Assembly: GCA_963728145.1 (NCBI GenBank)
Contig: CAVSJA010000005.1
Span: 1-64,000, forward strand
DNA: 64,000 nt
Reading direction: 5' to 3'
Source of the DNA: CAVSJA01 sp963728145
GTDB lineage: Bacteria > Bacteroidota > Bacteroidia > Chitinophagales > Chitinophagaceae
Shown: positions 27,027 through 35,609 of the stretch, piece by piece
How positions within the stretch are numbered: position 1 is the first letter of the stretch
Layout of the letters: each line of letters begins with the position of its first letter
The notes under the pieces: model-generated
Told to the model about the DNA's origin: nothing
The model's database searches: none
Seen by the model: only the letters and a program-made list of their open reading frames with translations
Program-made: the position numbers and the translations under genes

Positions 27027-27314
27027 ATGGCAACAACAATTCAACTCAGGCATCCTGCTGGCAAGAAGGCTGTCAGCATGGACAAAAACAAGTATGATAC
27101 TCTAAAGAAATCTTTATTGAATCACCTTAAGATAAAGGGAGAATCAACACATGCAGATCTTCTACAAGGAGTAACCCAGGATTTTAAGAAGAACAAAACT
27201 AAATTTGAGGGCTCCATTGAGTGGCATATGGAGTGGGTTAAACTTGACATGGAAGCAAGAAAGGAAATCAAGCGGGTTAGTGACAAATCGCTTGTTAAAT
27301 TTGTAGTCATTTAG
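27027..27314 (+). CDS. DUF6958 family protein
   Basis: 95 residues from ATG 27027, 8 bp after the VOC stop. Motifs are LRHPAGKKAVSMDKNKYD, ALLNHLK-like helix, GSIEWHMEWVKLDMEARKEIKRV. This is the DUF6958 pattern of small cytoplasmic proteins with a winged-helix look. The VOC gene upstream and VOC gene downstream suggest a transferred gene cluster. Function unknown. Confidence 0.8.
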   Translation: MATTIQLRHPAGKKAVSMDKNKYDTLKKSLLNHLKIKGESTHADLLQGVTQDFKKNKTKFEGSIEWHMEWVKLDMEARKEIKRVSDKSLVKFVVI

Positions 27315-27329
27315 TCAAGAGGAGTCCAC

Positions 27330-27728
27330 ATGACACAAGCAGAGATTTCCGGCATCTCACCCTTTTTTATCGTGAGCCACGTACCGTCATCGCTTTCGTT
27401 TTACCGAGACCGGCTTGGATTTGAGATCACCTTCCAGGGGCCTGATCCTGACGACATCTTCTTCGGCATCGTTCGCAGGGGCGGTGCGCAGATCCTGCTC
27501 AAAGACGTTGGCGTAGCTCCAGTGCCGAACTACACGCGAGACGTCAAAAAAGGTATCGCCCGCTGGGACGCATTCGTTGCCGTCCCGGATCCTGACGCAC
27601 TCGCGGCCGAATTTGCTTCGCGCAATGTCGAGTTTTCCGAGCCACTGAAAGACACTGATGACGGTTTGCGTGGTTTCGAGCTCAAGGACGCCGACGGCTA
27701 TGTCTTGTTTTTCGGTCGTCCAGTCTAG
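27330..27728 (+). CDS. VOC family protein of foreign base composition
   Basis: 132 residues: ISPFFIVSHVPSSLSFYRDRLGFEITFQGPD, GGAQILLKDV, WDAFVAVPDPDALAAEF and GLRGFELKDADGYVLFFGRP, a bleomycin-resistance/glyoxalase fold. The gene is clearly GC-richer than both neighbours (many GCC, GAC, CTC, CGC codons). It has a strong Shine-Dalgarno-like AAGAGGAG about 10 bases before the ATG, which is rare in this window. Both suggest recent transfer from a higher-GC, non-Bacteroidota donor. Confidence 0.9.
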   Translation: MTQAEISGISPFFIVSHVPSSLSFYRDRLGFEITFQGPDPDDIFFGIVRRGGAQILLKDVGVAPVPNYTRDVKKGIARWDAFVAVPDPDALAAEFASRNVEFSEPLKDTDDGLRGFELKDADGYVLFFGRPV

Positions 27729-27753
27729 TTGCACACGATTTACAGTCGCCAGT

Positions 27754-28950
27754 ATGAAGGAAGTATCCCTCATAAAAAAAAGAATTCAATCAATTGACAT
27801 AGTTCGAGGTTTAGCAATCATCGTAATGGCTCTGGACCATACAAGGGGCTATTTTCACTCGGATGCTATGATATCTGCGCCTCTCGATTTAACCCGGACA
27901 ACTGTGCCGCTATTCTTTACAAGATGGATCACACATTTCTGTGCGCCTGTGTTCATGTTTCTTACTGGCACATCAGCTTTTTTGGTGGGGCAAAGAAGAA
28001 CGAAAAGAGAATTGACATTTTTTCTGTTAACACGAGGCTTGTGGCTGATATTTTTAGAATTGACAGTTGTAAATTTTGGGTGGACTTTCAATATTCATTT
28101 TCCGTTTTTTGTTTTAGGCGTCATCTGGGCTTTAGGGTTAAGTATGATCGTATTGTCAGTTCTTCACTATTTGCCTTACAGGGTAATTCTCGGAATCGGT
28201 ATTTTACTTGTAGCTGGTCATAATTTGTTAGATTCAATTCATATGCCTGGAAATTCGTTCAAGTCATTTTTTTGGTCTGCAATTCACGATCCTACCTTCA
28301 CAAATGAATCAAATCAACTGATTATTAAAGGCCGCGCAGTTATAGTTGATTACCCTGTCTTACCCTGGATAGGTGTAGTTTCATTGGGCTTCTGTTTAGG
28401 TAATTTGTATAAGCCTGATAGGGATATCCGCACGAGAACGAAAAAGTTGTTGATACTTGGTACTGTATCTATTTTGCTTTTTATTTTATTGCGTTTCTTA
28501 AATGTTTATGGCGATCCTCATCCATGGGAAACACAAAAATCCACTATTCTTACTATTTTATCCTGGCTCAAGGTGACAAAATATCCGCCGTCCTTACAAT
28601 TTATCCTGCTAACAGTTGGTGCGGCTTTAATTTTTTTAGCAGTAATAGAAAAGTATCCAAAAGTTTTTGGAAAAGCTATCATCCATTTCGGCAGAGTTCC
28701 CATGTTTTTTTATCTGGCTCATATTTATCTACTCCATATTCTTGCCTTGTTTGCTGCAAAGTTTTCCGGATATGATTGGAATGACATGATATCAAAGAAA
28801 CCACTTATTCCCGCTATAAACGGATATGGATTCTCTTTGGCTACTGTTTATCTTATCTGGCTTATTGTAATTTTGTTGTTATATCCCTTGTGCAAGTGGT
28901 ATGACGATTATAAATCAAGGCACAAAAATTGGTGGTTGAGCTACCTTTAA
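27754..28950 (+). CDS. DUF1624 (heparan-alpha-glucosaminide N-acetyltransferase-like) membrane protein
   Basis: 398 residues from ATG 27754; the frame upstream overlaps the VOC gene and is not coding. About ten TM helices. Diagnostic N-terminus: RIQSIDIVRGLAIIVMALDHTRGYFH, then THFCAPVFMFLTGTSAFL and VLPWIGVVSLGFCLGNLY. Late motif HFGRVPMFFYLAHIYLLH. The family is related to acyltransferases that move acetyl groups across membranes. Substrate unknown. Confidence 0.9.
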   Translation: MKEVSLIKKRIQSIDIVRGLAIIVMALDHTRGYFHSDAMISAPLDLTRTTVPLFFTRWITHFCAPVFMFLTGTSAFLVGQRRTKRELTFFLLTRGLWLIFLELTVVNFGWTFNIHFPFFVLGVIWALGLSMIVLSVLHYLPYRVILGIGILLVAGHNLLDSIHMPGNSFKSFFWSAIHDPTFTNESNQLIIKGRAVIVDYPVLPWIGVVSLGFCLGNLYKPDRDIRTRTKKLLILGTVSILLFILLRFLNVYGDPHPWETQKSTILTILSWLKVTKYPPSLQFILLTVGAALIFLAVIEKYPKVFGKAIIHFGRVPMFFYLAHIYLLHILALFAAKFSGYDWNDMISKKPLIPAINGYGFSLATVYLIWLIVILLLYPLCKWYDDYKSRHKNWWLSYL

Positions 28951-28981
28951 CTTGTTTATGTAGAAAAATGAAAATATACAG

Positions 28982-29554
28982 ATGAGCCAGGTTTTGAGAA
29001 AACAAATAGAAGAAATTATTTCGCTTTCAGACACTGAATTTGAGTATGTGCTATCCCATTTCAAAACAAAGAAATTAAAGAAGCACCAATTCGTTGTTCA
29101 GGAAGGGCAGCTTGTAGAGAATGATTTTTTTATTGTAAGCGGTTGTCTAAAATCGTTTCATACAGATAATGACGGCAAATTGCATATCATACAGTTTGGC
29201 ATGCAAGATTGGTGGATTACAGATTATGAGGCATATTACAATCAGTCAATCGCTACTGTAAATATAGATTGTATTGAAGACAGCGAACTACTTTGTCTAT
29301 CTTATAAAAACAGAGAGAAACTTTGTGCCGAGTTACACAAAATGGAACATTTCTTCAGAAAAAAAACCAATAAAAGAAATGTTGCTTTACAAAAACGAAT
29401 TCTTTCTCTGCTTTCCAATAATGCAAAAGAGCGATACGACAAATTGCTTGAGCAATACCCACAACTCTTTCAAAAAGTTCCCAAACAATTAATCGCTGCT
29501 TATTTGGGCGTAACAAGAGAAACACTTAGCCGTCTTAATTCTTCAACAAAATAG
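28982..29554 (+). CDS. Crp/Fnr family transcriptional regulator
   Basis: 190 residues: cyclic-nucleotide-binding-like beta-roll (KHQFVVQEGQLVENDFFIVSGCLKSFHT, IIQFGMQDWWITDYEAYY) and a C-terminal winged helix reading QLIAAYLGVTRETLSRL. There is no Fe-S cysteine set and no clear cAMP phosphate pocket, so the ligand is unknown. It is immediately followed by a perfect TGTGA-N6-TCACA palindrome and the YceI/nitronate monooxygenase genes, its likely targets. Confidence 0.92.
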   Translation: MSQVLRKQIEEIISLSDTEFEYVLSHFKTKKLKKHQFVVQEGQLVENDFFIVSGCLKSFHTDNDGKLHIIQFGMQDWWITDYEAYYNQSIATVNIDCIEDSELLCLSYKNREKLCAELHKMEHFFRKKTNKRNVALQKRILSLLSNNAKERYDKLLEQYPQLFQKVPKQLIAAYLGVTRETLSRLNSSTK

Positions 29555-29570
29555 TGTGAGGTACATCACA
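29555..29570. promoter_or_regulatory. Perfect Crp/Fnr-type operator TGTGA-N6-TCACA
   Basis: The palindrome TGTGAGGTACATCACA starts directly after the stop codon of the Crp/Fnr gene and 80 bp before the yceI start. It is identical to the CRP consensus half-sites. Placement between the regulator and a redox-type operon supports local regulation by this protein; whether it activates is not readable. Confidence 0.65.
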
Positions 29571-29649
29571 TAAAAACTTTGCGGTAAGTCATTTTTTATT
29601 GCTTACGGGTTTTTGAATTTTATGCCATTAATTATTGTAAAAAAAAGAT

Positions 29650-30183
29650 ATGGCAAAATTTCAAATTCAAAAATCAAGCAGTACGGTAAGCTGGACCGGA
29701 AAAAAAGTATTGGGCTTACACACAGGAAGCATTAATGTAGCAAGCGGACACATTGAACTGGAGGAAAATAAAATCAATAGTGGTGAAATAGTAATTGATA
29801 TGACTTCAATTACTATCATGGACATTGATGACCCAAAAACAAACCAGGACTTTAAAGATCATTTATTTAATGGTGATTTTTTTTCGGTGAATAAATTCCC
29901 TGTATCACAATTCAGGATAGATTCGGGATCTGCACTTGGTAAAAATCAGTATCGGATGAATGGTGTACTTACTATCAAAGACATTTCACATCCCGTTAGT
30001 TTTAGAGCCACGGTTGAAGTATTTACTGATACATTGCATTCACTTGGAGAAATTGTAATTGACCGAACATTATACAATATCCGGTACGGTTCTGGAAAAT
30101 TTATTGACAATCTTGGCGACAAACTAATCTATGACGACTTCGTATTGCAATTTAAATTGGTTGCACAAAGGATAAACCAATGA
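29650..30183 (+). CDS. YceI family lipid-binding protein
   Basis: 177 residues, lipocalin-like YceI domain: SSTVSWTGKKVLGLHTGSINVASGHIEL, GEIVIDMTSITIMD, FKDHLFNGDFFSVNKFPVSQF and GVLTIKDISHPVSFRATV. It starts without a signal peptide, as many Bacteroidota YceI proteins do. YceI proteins bind isoprenoid lipids and are linked to redox or membrane stress. Overlaps the nitronate monooxygenase start by 4 bp, so co-translated. Confidence 0.93.
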   Translation: MAKFQIQKSSSTVSWTGKKVLGLHTGSINVASGHIELEENKINSGEIVIDMTSITIMDIDDPKTNQDFKDHLFNGDFFSVNKFPVSQFRIDSGSALGKNQYRMNGVLTIKDISHPVSFRATVEVFTDTLHSLGEIVIDRTLYNIRYGSGKFIDNLGDKLIYDDFVLQFKLVAQRINQ

Positions 30184-31368
30184 AAAGACGAGATGCAATT
30201 AAAGCAATTGCCGTAACAGGTGCATCGATCAATTCTCTTTCTACTTTTATGGCAACAATACCCGATAAAAAAACAAATGCAAAAATGTGGAATAAAACAA
30301 GACTCACGGATCTGCTCGGTATCAAGTATCCGATAATTCAGGGACCTTTTGGCGGTGGCTTATCGTCGGTGGCATTGACAAGCACGGTTTCTAATGCAGG
30401 GGCCTTAGGCTCTTTTGGCGGGCAACCTTATACTTCAAAGGAAATAATTGAAACTTGTATGGCAATAAGGAAAGCAACGGATAAACCTTTTAATATCAAT
30501 CTTTGGGTGAATGACAGGGACGAAGGCCTTGGCAAGCTTTGATGATGAGGATTACAAAAAACTCACTGATTTATTCAAACCCTATTTCAACGAACTTGGT
30601 TTACCGTTGCCTGAAAGACCGAAAGACCTGGGACCAAAATTTGAAGAACAGGTTGAAGCAATTTTTGAAGTCAAACCTGCGGTTTTCAGTTTTATATTTG
30701 GAATACCATCCGAAAGAATATTGGAAAAATGCCGACAATTTGGAGTTAAAACTATTGGCACTGCAACAACCGTGGATGAAGCCATAGCTTTAGAAAAAGC
30801 GGGTGTTGATGCAGTTGTTGCAACAGGTTTTGAAGCAGGTGGGCACAGGCCATCATTTTTAAGATCAGCAGAAGATTCACTGACGGGTATATTTTCTCTC
30901 ATTCCGCAAGTAGCCGACAGTATAAAAATTCCAATTATAGCAGCTGGCGGTATTGCAGATTCACGAGGCATTAAAGCTGCACTGGTTCTAGGTGCAGATG
31001 GTGTACAAATGGGTACAGCATTCTTAGCTACAACCCAATCCAATGCCACACAAGACCACAAAGACAAGTTGTTTTCGCAAGACGCTAAATATACAGCCTT
31101 GACAAAACTGTTTACTGGCAGGTTGTCAAGAGGGATAAGAAACAGGCTTATTGAAGAATTAAAAGGCAAAGAAGATTTTTTAGCGCCTTATCCGTTACAA
31201 AGCAAGTTTATGGGTTATTTGAAAGCATATCCTGCAACAGCAAACAGCAATCCCGATTTTAAGTCTTATTGGGCAGGACAATCTGCACCGCTACTAAAGT
31301 ACAGAGATGCAAAAGCTCTAATTGAAAGTTTGGTGAATGAACTACAAGCAATAGACAATGGGCAATAG
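30180..31368 (+). CDS. Nitronate monooxygenase (frameshifted)
   Basis: FMN-dependent enzyme oxidising nitronates to aldehydes/ketones. A twin-arginine-like leader (MKRRDAIKAIAVTGASI) precedes the TIM barrel: LGIKYPIIQGPFGGGLS, VSNAGALGSFGG, KPFNINLWVNDRDEG, then in the next frame VKTIGTATTVDEA, EAGGHRP and IPIIAAGGIADSRGIKAALVLGADGVQMGTAFLAT. The frame breaks near 30529-30532. Removing one G from CCTTGG turns GLGKL-stop into a continuous ...DEGLASFDDED. Restored length ~395. The last residues (IDNGQ-stop) are encoded by a heptad repeat that has invaded the gene end. Confidence 0.88.
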
Positions 31369-31417
31369 GCAATTGGCAATGCACATTTGCCTATTGCCTA
31401 TTGCCCATTGCCTATTG
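31348..31417. repeat. Inverted pair of heptad-word arrays overlapping a stop codon
   Basis: Left arm 31348-31382 (GCAATAG, ACAATGG, GCAATAG, GCAATTG units) and right arm 31387-31417 (TTGCCTA, TTGCCTA, TTGCCCA, TTGCCTA) separated by only a few bases, a strong hairpin. The stop of the nitronate monooxygenase lies inside the left arm. Same word family as at 244, 6961 and 57101. Confidence 0.9.
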
Positions 31418-31501
31418 TTCTTCAGGGTAAATTGTCCATGCCAAAGCGTAATACATCCATTTTAGAACTCTAATGGTCATTGCAACTTTGTATCGTCGAT
31501 A

Positions 31502-32083
31502 ATGACAAACAATACAAAAAATGAAGCAATGACAACTTTTAAAGTTCCCCAAAGAGGAGAAGTTTCAGACAATAACAAGGCGATGTTTGACAAACTGCAA
31601 AACATGTTGGGCATGGTTCCTAACCTATATGCAACAATGGCATATAGCGATACGGGTTTGGAAAACTACCTGAATTTTCAAAATGCAAACACCTCATTAA
31701 CTAAAAAGGAAAAAGAAGCTATCAACCTGGTAGTAAGCCAGGTAAATGGTTGCATCTATTGCCAGTCAGCTCATACTGTTATAGGTAAGTTGAATGGTTT
31801 TACCGAAGAACAGACAATTGAAATCAGGTCTGGCATTGCGCCATTTAACGCAAAGCTGGACGCTTTGGTAAGGTTTACTAAAGAGTCGACTGTAAACAAA
31901 GGCAATGTAAGTGAAGCAACTTTGCTAAATTTCTTTAATGTCGGTTATACAAAAGCCAGTATTGTAGACGTAATGATCGCCATCGGTGATAAGGTAGTGA
32001 TGAATTACATCCATAACTTAACTAAAATTCCTGTTGATTTTCCGTTGGCGCAGCCACTTGAAACGGAGACTGCTGCTGTGTAA
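31502..32083 (+). CDS. Carboxymuconolactone decarboxylase / AhpD-like alkylhydroperoxidase
   Basis: 193 residues (ATG 31529, MTTFKVPQRGEV, is an alternative start). The AhpD core QVNGCIYCQSAHTVIGKLNG contains the CxxC...H redox site (~80-87). Surroundings EKEAINLVVSQ and IRSGIAPFNAKLDALVRFTKE fit the CMD family. Probably a thiol peroxidase-type stress enzyme; partner reductase unknown. Its neighbours (YceI, nitronate monooxygenase, DUF1348) suggest an electrophile/oxidative stress set. Confidence 0.88.
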   Translation: MTNNTKNEAMTTFKVPQRGEVSDNNKAMFDKLQNMLGMVPNLYATMAYSDTGLENYLNFQNANTSLTKKEKEAINLVVSQVNGCIYCQSAHTVIGKLNGFTEEQTIEIRSGIAPFNAKLDALVRFTKESTVNKGNVSEATLLNFFNVGYTKASIVDVMIAIGDKVVMNYIHNLTKIPVDFPLAQPLETETAAV

Positions 32084-32096
32084 CAAAAATAACCTG

Positions 32097-32128
32097 ACAA
32101 AGCCGCAGGGCAGGGCTCGCGGCTTTGT
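32097..32128 (+). terminator. Stem-loop terminator
   Basis: ACAAAGCCGC pairs with GCGGCTTTGT (10 bp) around a 12-base loop, 14 bases after the AhpD-like stop. The T-tract is weak (TTGTTGT), so termination may be partial and the next gene at 32145 may be read through. Confidence 0.6.
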
Positions 32129-32144
32129 TGTAAAACTTTATTGT

Positions 32145-32561
32145 ATGGAAAACAAGAGACTTCCCTTGCCGCCTTTTACTACGGAAACAGCATTGCAAAA
32201 AGTGCAAATGGCAGAAGATGCATGGAATACCAAGGATCCTGAAAGAGTTTGTCTCGGTTATACAACTGATACAGAGTGGCGAAACAGAATCGAATTTATT
32301 AATGGAAGAGAAGCTGTGAAACTATTCCTGAAGCGAAAATGGGCAAAGGAGCTTGATTACAAGCTAAAGAAGGAACTTTGGGGTTTCAGAGAAAACAGGA
32401 TGGCAGTTCAGTTTGAATACGAATGGCATGACCACAACGGTCAATGGTATCGCAGTTACGGCAATGAGATGTGGGAGTTTGATGAAAATGGTTTGATGCG
32501 AAAGCGATTTGCCAGCATCAATGACCTCGGGATTGAGGAAAAAGAAAGAAAGTTTAAATAA
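32145..32561 (+). CDS. DUF1348 (NTF2-like) protein
   Basis: 138 residues from ATG 32145; the upstream part of the longer frame crosses the terminator hairpin. DUF1348 pattern: PPFTTETALQKVQMAEDAWNTKDPERV, LGYTTDTEWRNR, FLKRKWAKELDYKLKKELW, RMAVQFEYEWHD and WEFDENGLMRKRFASIND. A snoaL-like cone fold of unknown role, often near AraC regulators, as here (the next gene starts 6 bp on). Confidence 0.92.
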   Translation: MENKRLPLPPFTTETALQKVQMAEDAWNTKDPERVCLGYTTDTEWRNRIEFINGREAVKLFLKRKWAKELDYKLKKELWGFRENRMAVQFEYEWHDHNGQWYRSYGNEMWEFDENGLMRKRFASINDLGIEEKERKFK

Positions 32562-32566
32562 TACAA

Positions 32567-33445
32567 ATGGTCAGTACAAGCACCAATACATTGATAAATC
32601 CTCAGAATGGTAATCTTGCTTTCAAGATATTTTATTTTGAAGGGAAAGGACATCTTGATTATATACAGCGAAACAATCATTATACAATTGTTATTACCCA
32701 AAAATGTAGTGGCAACTTAAAGGCTGATTTTGCAGGCTATGAAATAGAAGGAAAAAATGTTTTTGCCTTTTCGCCATATCAGCCTTTTTTATTCGATTGC
32801 CCAGAGGACTTTGAAGGCGTTGCCATTCATTTTCATCCAGACTTTTTTTGTATTTACAAACATCAGAATCAGGTAGCCTGTAACGGGGTACTTTTTAACA
32901 ATATATATAAACCGCCGTTTGTTGCTATCACTGAAGACCAGGAAAAAATATTATTGTCCATAATTGAACAGATGGATAAAGAAATCCAACAAGTTATTAT
33001 TGGTCAATATGAACTGCTGGTAGCACATTTAAAAATTCTGCTCATTCATCTATCCAGAATAAAAATTGAACAAAGCCCGCAAGCGCTGCTGGATACCGCC
33101 GACAATGAGCAGCCATTTGTGTTGCAAAACTTAAAAGATGCCATTGAAGCAAATTTTAAAACCAAACATAGTGCAAGTGATTATGCTGATATATTACACA
33201 TTTCATTAAAGGCATTGGGCAAGCTGACCAAAAAACATTTCAATAAAACGCTGACAGAACTTATATCAGAACGTATTGTCATTGAAGCCAAGCGGGAATT
33301 ATATCAAACTTCCAAAACCGTTAAGGAAATAGCTTATGAACTTGGGTATGATGATGAATTTTACTTTAGCCGTTTTTTTAAAAGGAATACCGACGTATCA
33401 CCTCAGATTTATCGTGATACAGTAGGCTTTGCGGCAATGGAATGA
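32567..33445 (+). CDS. AraC-family transcriptional regulator
   Basis: 292 residues: N-terminal cupin-type sensory domain (FEGKGHLDYIQRNNHYTIVI, FSPYQPFLFDCPEDFEGVAIHFHPDFFC) and C-terminal double HTH (SASDYADILHISLKALGKLTKKHFNKTLTELI, then TVKEIAYELGYDDEFYFSRFFKRNTDVSPQIYR). Six bases after the DUF1348 gene, so likely autoregulating that operon. Effector unknown. Confidence 0.93.
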   Translation: MVSTSTNTLINPQNGNLAFKIFYFEGKGHLDYIQRNNHYTIVITQKCSGNLKADFAGYEIEGKNVFAFSPYQPFLFDCPEDFEGVAIHFHPDFFCIYKHQNQVACNGVLFNNIYKPPFVAITEDQEKILLSIIEQMDKEIQQVIIGQYELLVAHLKILLIHLSRIKIEQSPQALLDTADNEQPFVLQNLKDAIEANFKTKHSASDYADILHISLKALGKLTKKHFNKTLTELISERIVIEAKRELYQTSKTVKEIAYELGYDDEFYFSRFFKRNTDVSPQIYRDTVGFAAME

Positions 33446-33472
33446 TATAGGGCTGCACCCAGGTCAATGCTT

Positions 33473-34908
33473 TTATCTCGCAGCCGGCATTTTTTTCAAC
33501 AATGCCTTCATCTCCTTGACCACCTTAGCATAATTTGGATCCTCGGCAAGATTGGTTAAGCTCGTGAGGATCGTCGGGATGCTTAAACAACATCCTACCG
33601 GTTTTGCCTTCATCCCACTCAACATAGTGCCAGTCCTTGGTTCGAACTGATCTTCCGATAGATTGTCGGACTGCAGTGACACTATATGCCGGGAAATTTC
33701 TTTTAGCATTCAGGATCTTTTAATAAAGGTACAAGCGAATTTCCTTCAATATCATTTTTTTTAGGCAGGCCGCAGAGTTCAACAAGGGTAGAGTAGAGGT
33801 CGATCAATTGAACGATCTCTGTACTGTGTTGCGCCTTTCCTTTTGGTACGGCAATGATGAGAGGAACGCGAATGCCTAGCTCATATAACGAATATGCTTT
33901 CGACCATTTCCCTTTTTCACCCAGGTGATAACCGTGATCGCCAAAGAAAACAACAATGGTATTCTCCTGCAGATTATTTTTCTCCAGTGCTTCCATCACG
34001 CGGCCCACTTGCGCATCCATGAAACTGGTGGAAGCGTAATAGGCCCGCTTCATTTCTCTGGATAGATCCGGAGGCGATTCGCGGCCGATAAACAGGTCGC
34101 TATTGGTTTTTGAAATAGAGATTTCCGGGAAACCTGCCGGTGCTTTTGGCGTGGTTCCAAAATCAACCGGCAACTCCATTTTGTCGACATCATATAAATC
34201 GAAAAATTTCTTGGGTGCAGTGGGCGGACTATGAGGCTTCACAAATCCAACGGCCAAAAAGAAAGGTTGCGACTTGTATTTTTCCATCATGGCGATGGCC
34301 CTTGTCGCAGATTTATAATCGCCATGTGTTTCGCCATCTCCATCCAATACAATGATCCGGTCTGAAGCAGCGCTTTTACTTAACGGCTCATTGCCAGGGG
34401 CATCAGGTAATTCATCGGCATTCGAAACTTTGACGGGTGGATTTTTCCCACGCTCAGTAATCGCAGAATCGGTTGGTTCACCACCTTCAGTCCAGGATTG
34501 CATATCGTCTATTCCACCATGAAAGATCTTTCCGCTTCGAAGCGTAACATAACCATTATGTTTAAAATACTCTGGTAAGGTTACGGTCGAAGGATGCAGA
34601 CGCCGGAAATAATCGTTGTTGTTCAAAACACCGTTTTGCGATGGATACAGACCGGTAAGAAAAGAAGTACGTGATGGATTACAAACAGGGTATTGCGCAT
34701 ACGCATTATCGAAACGAGTGCCTCTTGCTGCAATTTTATCAATATTGGGGGTTTTGATCTGGCTTACTCCATACGCACCAAGCTCAGGCCGAAGATCATC
34801 GGAAATAATAAAGAGAACATTGTATTTTTTTTGATTTTGTGCTAAAGTCCCAAGGCTTAGCAGCATACAAATAAAGGCGATGATGAATTTCAGTTTACTA
34901 TGCGCCAT
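33473..34908 (-). CDS. Sulfatase, iduronate-2-sulfatase-like (two frameshifts)
   Basis: Signal peptide about 1-23. Alkaline-phosphatase fold with the formylglycine site YPVCNPSRTSFLTGLYPSQNG (CxPSR; Cys must be converted), NVLFIISDDLRPELGAYG metal site, and VVFFGDHGYHLGEKGKWSK. The frame breaks near 33710-33712 (one extra base after LLKDP; correct continuation NAKRNFPAYSVTAVRQS then DWHYVEWDEGKTGRMLF). It breaks again at 33556-33557 (one extra base; continuation LTNLAEDPNYAKVVKE). Restored length is about 478 residues. Predicted to desulfate polysaccharides in the periplasm. Two indels in one gene make true decay possible. Confidence 0.88.
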
Positions 34909-35043
34909 ATTGAGCTGATAATAAAATGTTCTGGTATGAAACTAAGAAATATTCTTGTTGCATTTGCTGAAGAAAAAAAATGATACTGTATTGAAGCTAA
35001 TTCCCTAATGAATCATTAACAACCTGATTTGCCGGCGATGTTG

Positions 35044-35058
35044 GACCCCTTCGGGGTC
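35044..35058. repeat. GACCCCTTCGGGGTC palindromic core of a dispersed repeat
   Basis: A perfect 15-bp hairpin core within a longer sequence (GCGATGTTGGACCCCTTCGG and following) that is nearly repeated at 53510-53540. It lies in the 196-bp gap upstream of the sulfatase gene. Confidence 0.8.
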
Positions 35059-35104
35059 ATTCCAAAAACTCATAATTGCTAAGCAGAGTTGATTTTAATT
35101 ACGG

Positions 35105-35557
35105 CTAATTGGATGATGGCAGCATATTCCTTATTGACATGATCTTCCATTTATCCTTCTCAGCAATCACGATAAATGTGCTCCACATTTTTCGCGCTGT
35201 ACCATCTTCATTTTTTATTTCGTACCTGCAATCCACAATGGCTGATGAAGGAGAAATTGCCTGGATTTTTTCAACATGAAGCGTTCTTGTTCCGGGATTG
35301 TTGGTGGAACTTCTCATCATGCCTTCAACAGCTGCATTTATTCCTACCCTCCATTCACCGGTGGAGACCAACTGATCCACGTTAGAAGTTAAAATGGTTT
35401 TTAATAATACCGTATCTCTATTTTCCCTTGCCTGTGAATATTGATCAATTAAAGAAGTGAGCGTTTTTTGCAGGTCGTCGCTTACTGTTGTCTGCTGACC
35501 ATATAAAAACACAAAGCCGGTAAGATGAAATAAAAACATTAAGGAGACTTTTTTCAT
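35105..35557 (-). CDS. Secreted SnoaL/DUF4440-like protein
   Basis: 150 residues with a signal peptide (LFHLTGFVFLYGQ, about 1-21). A cone-shaped NTF2-like domain follows: LTSLIDQYSQARENRDTVLLKTIL, STGEWRVGINAAVEGMM, RTLHVEKIQAISPSSAIVDCRYEI and WSTFIVIAEKDKWKIMSIRNM. This family is diverse (isomerases, binding proteins), and no catalytic residue can be singled out. Single gene. Confidence 0.8.
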   Translation of the reverse strand: MKKVSLMFLFHLTGFVFLYGQQTTVSDDLQKTLTSLIDQYSQARENRDTVLLKTILTSNVDQLVSTGEWRVGINAAVEGMMRSSTNNPGTRTLHVEKIQAISPSSAIVDCRYEIKNEDGTARKMWSTFIVIAEKDKWKIMSIRNMLPSSN

Positions 35558-35609
35558 AGTAGTTATTTGTCATCAGGATGTTAGTTCCATGTCCACAAAG
35601 ATGATTAAT

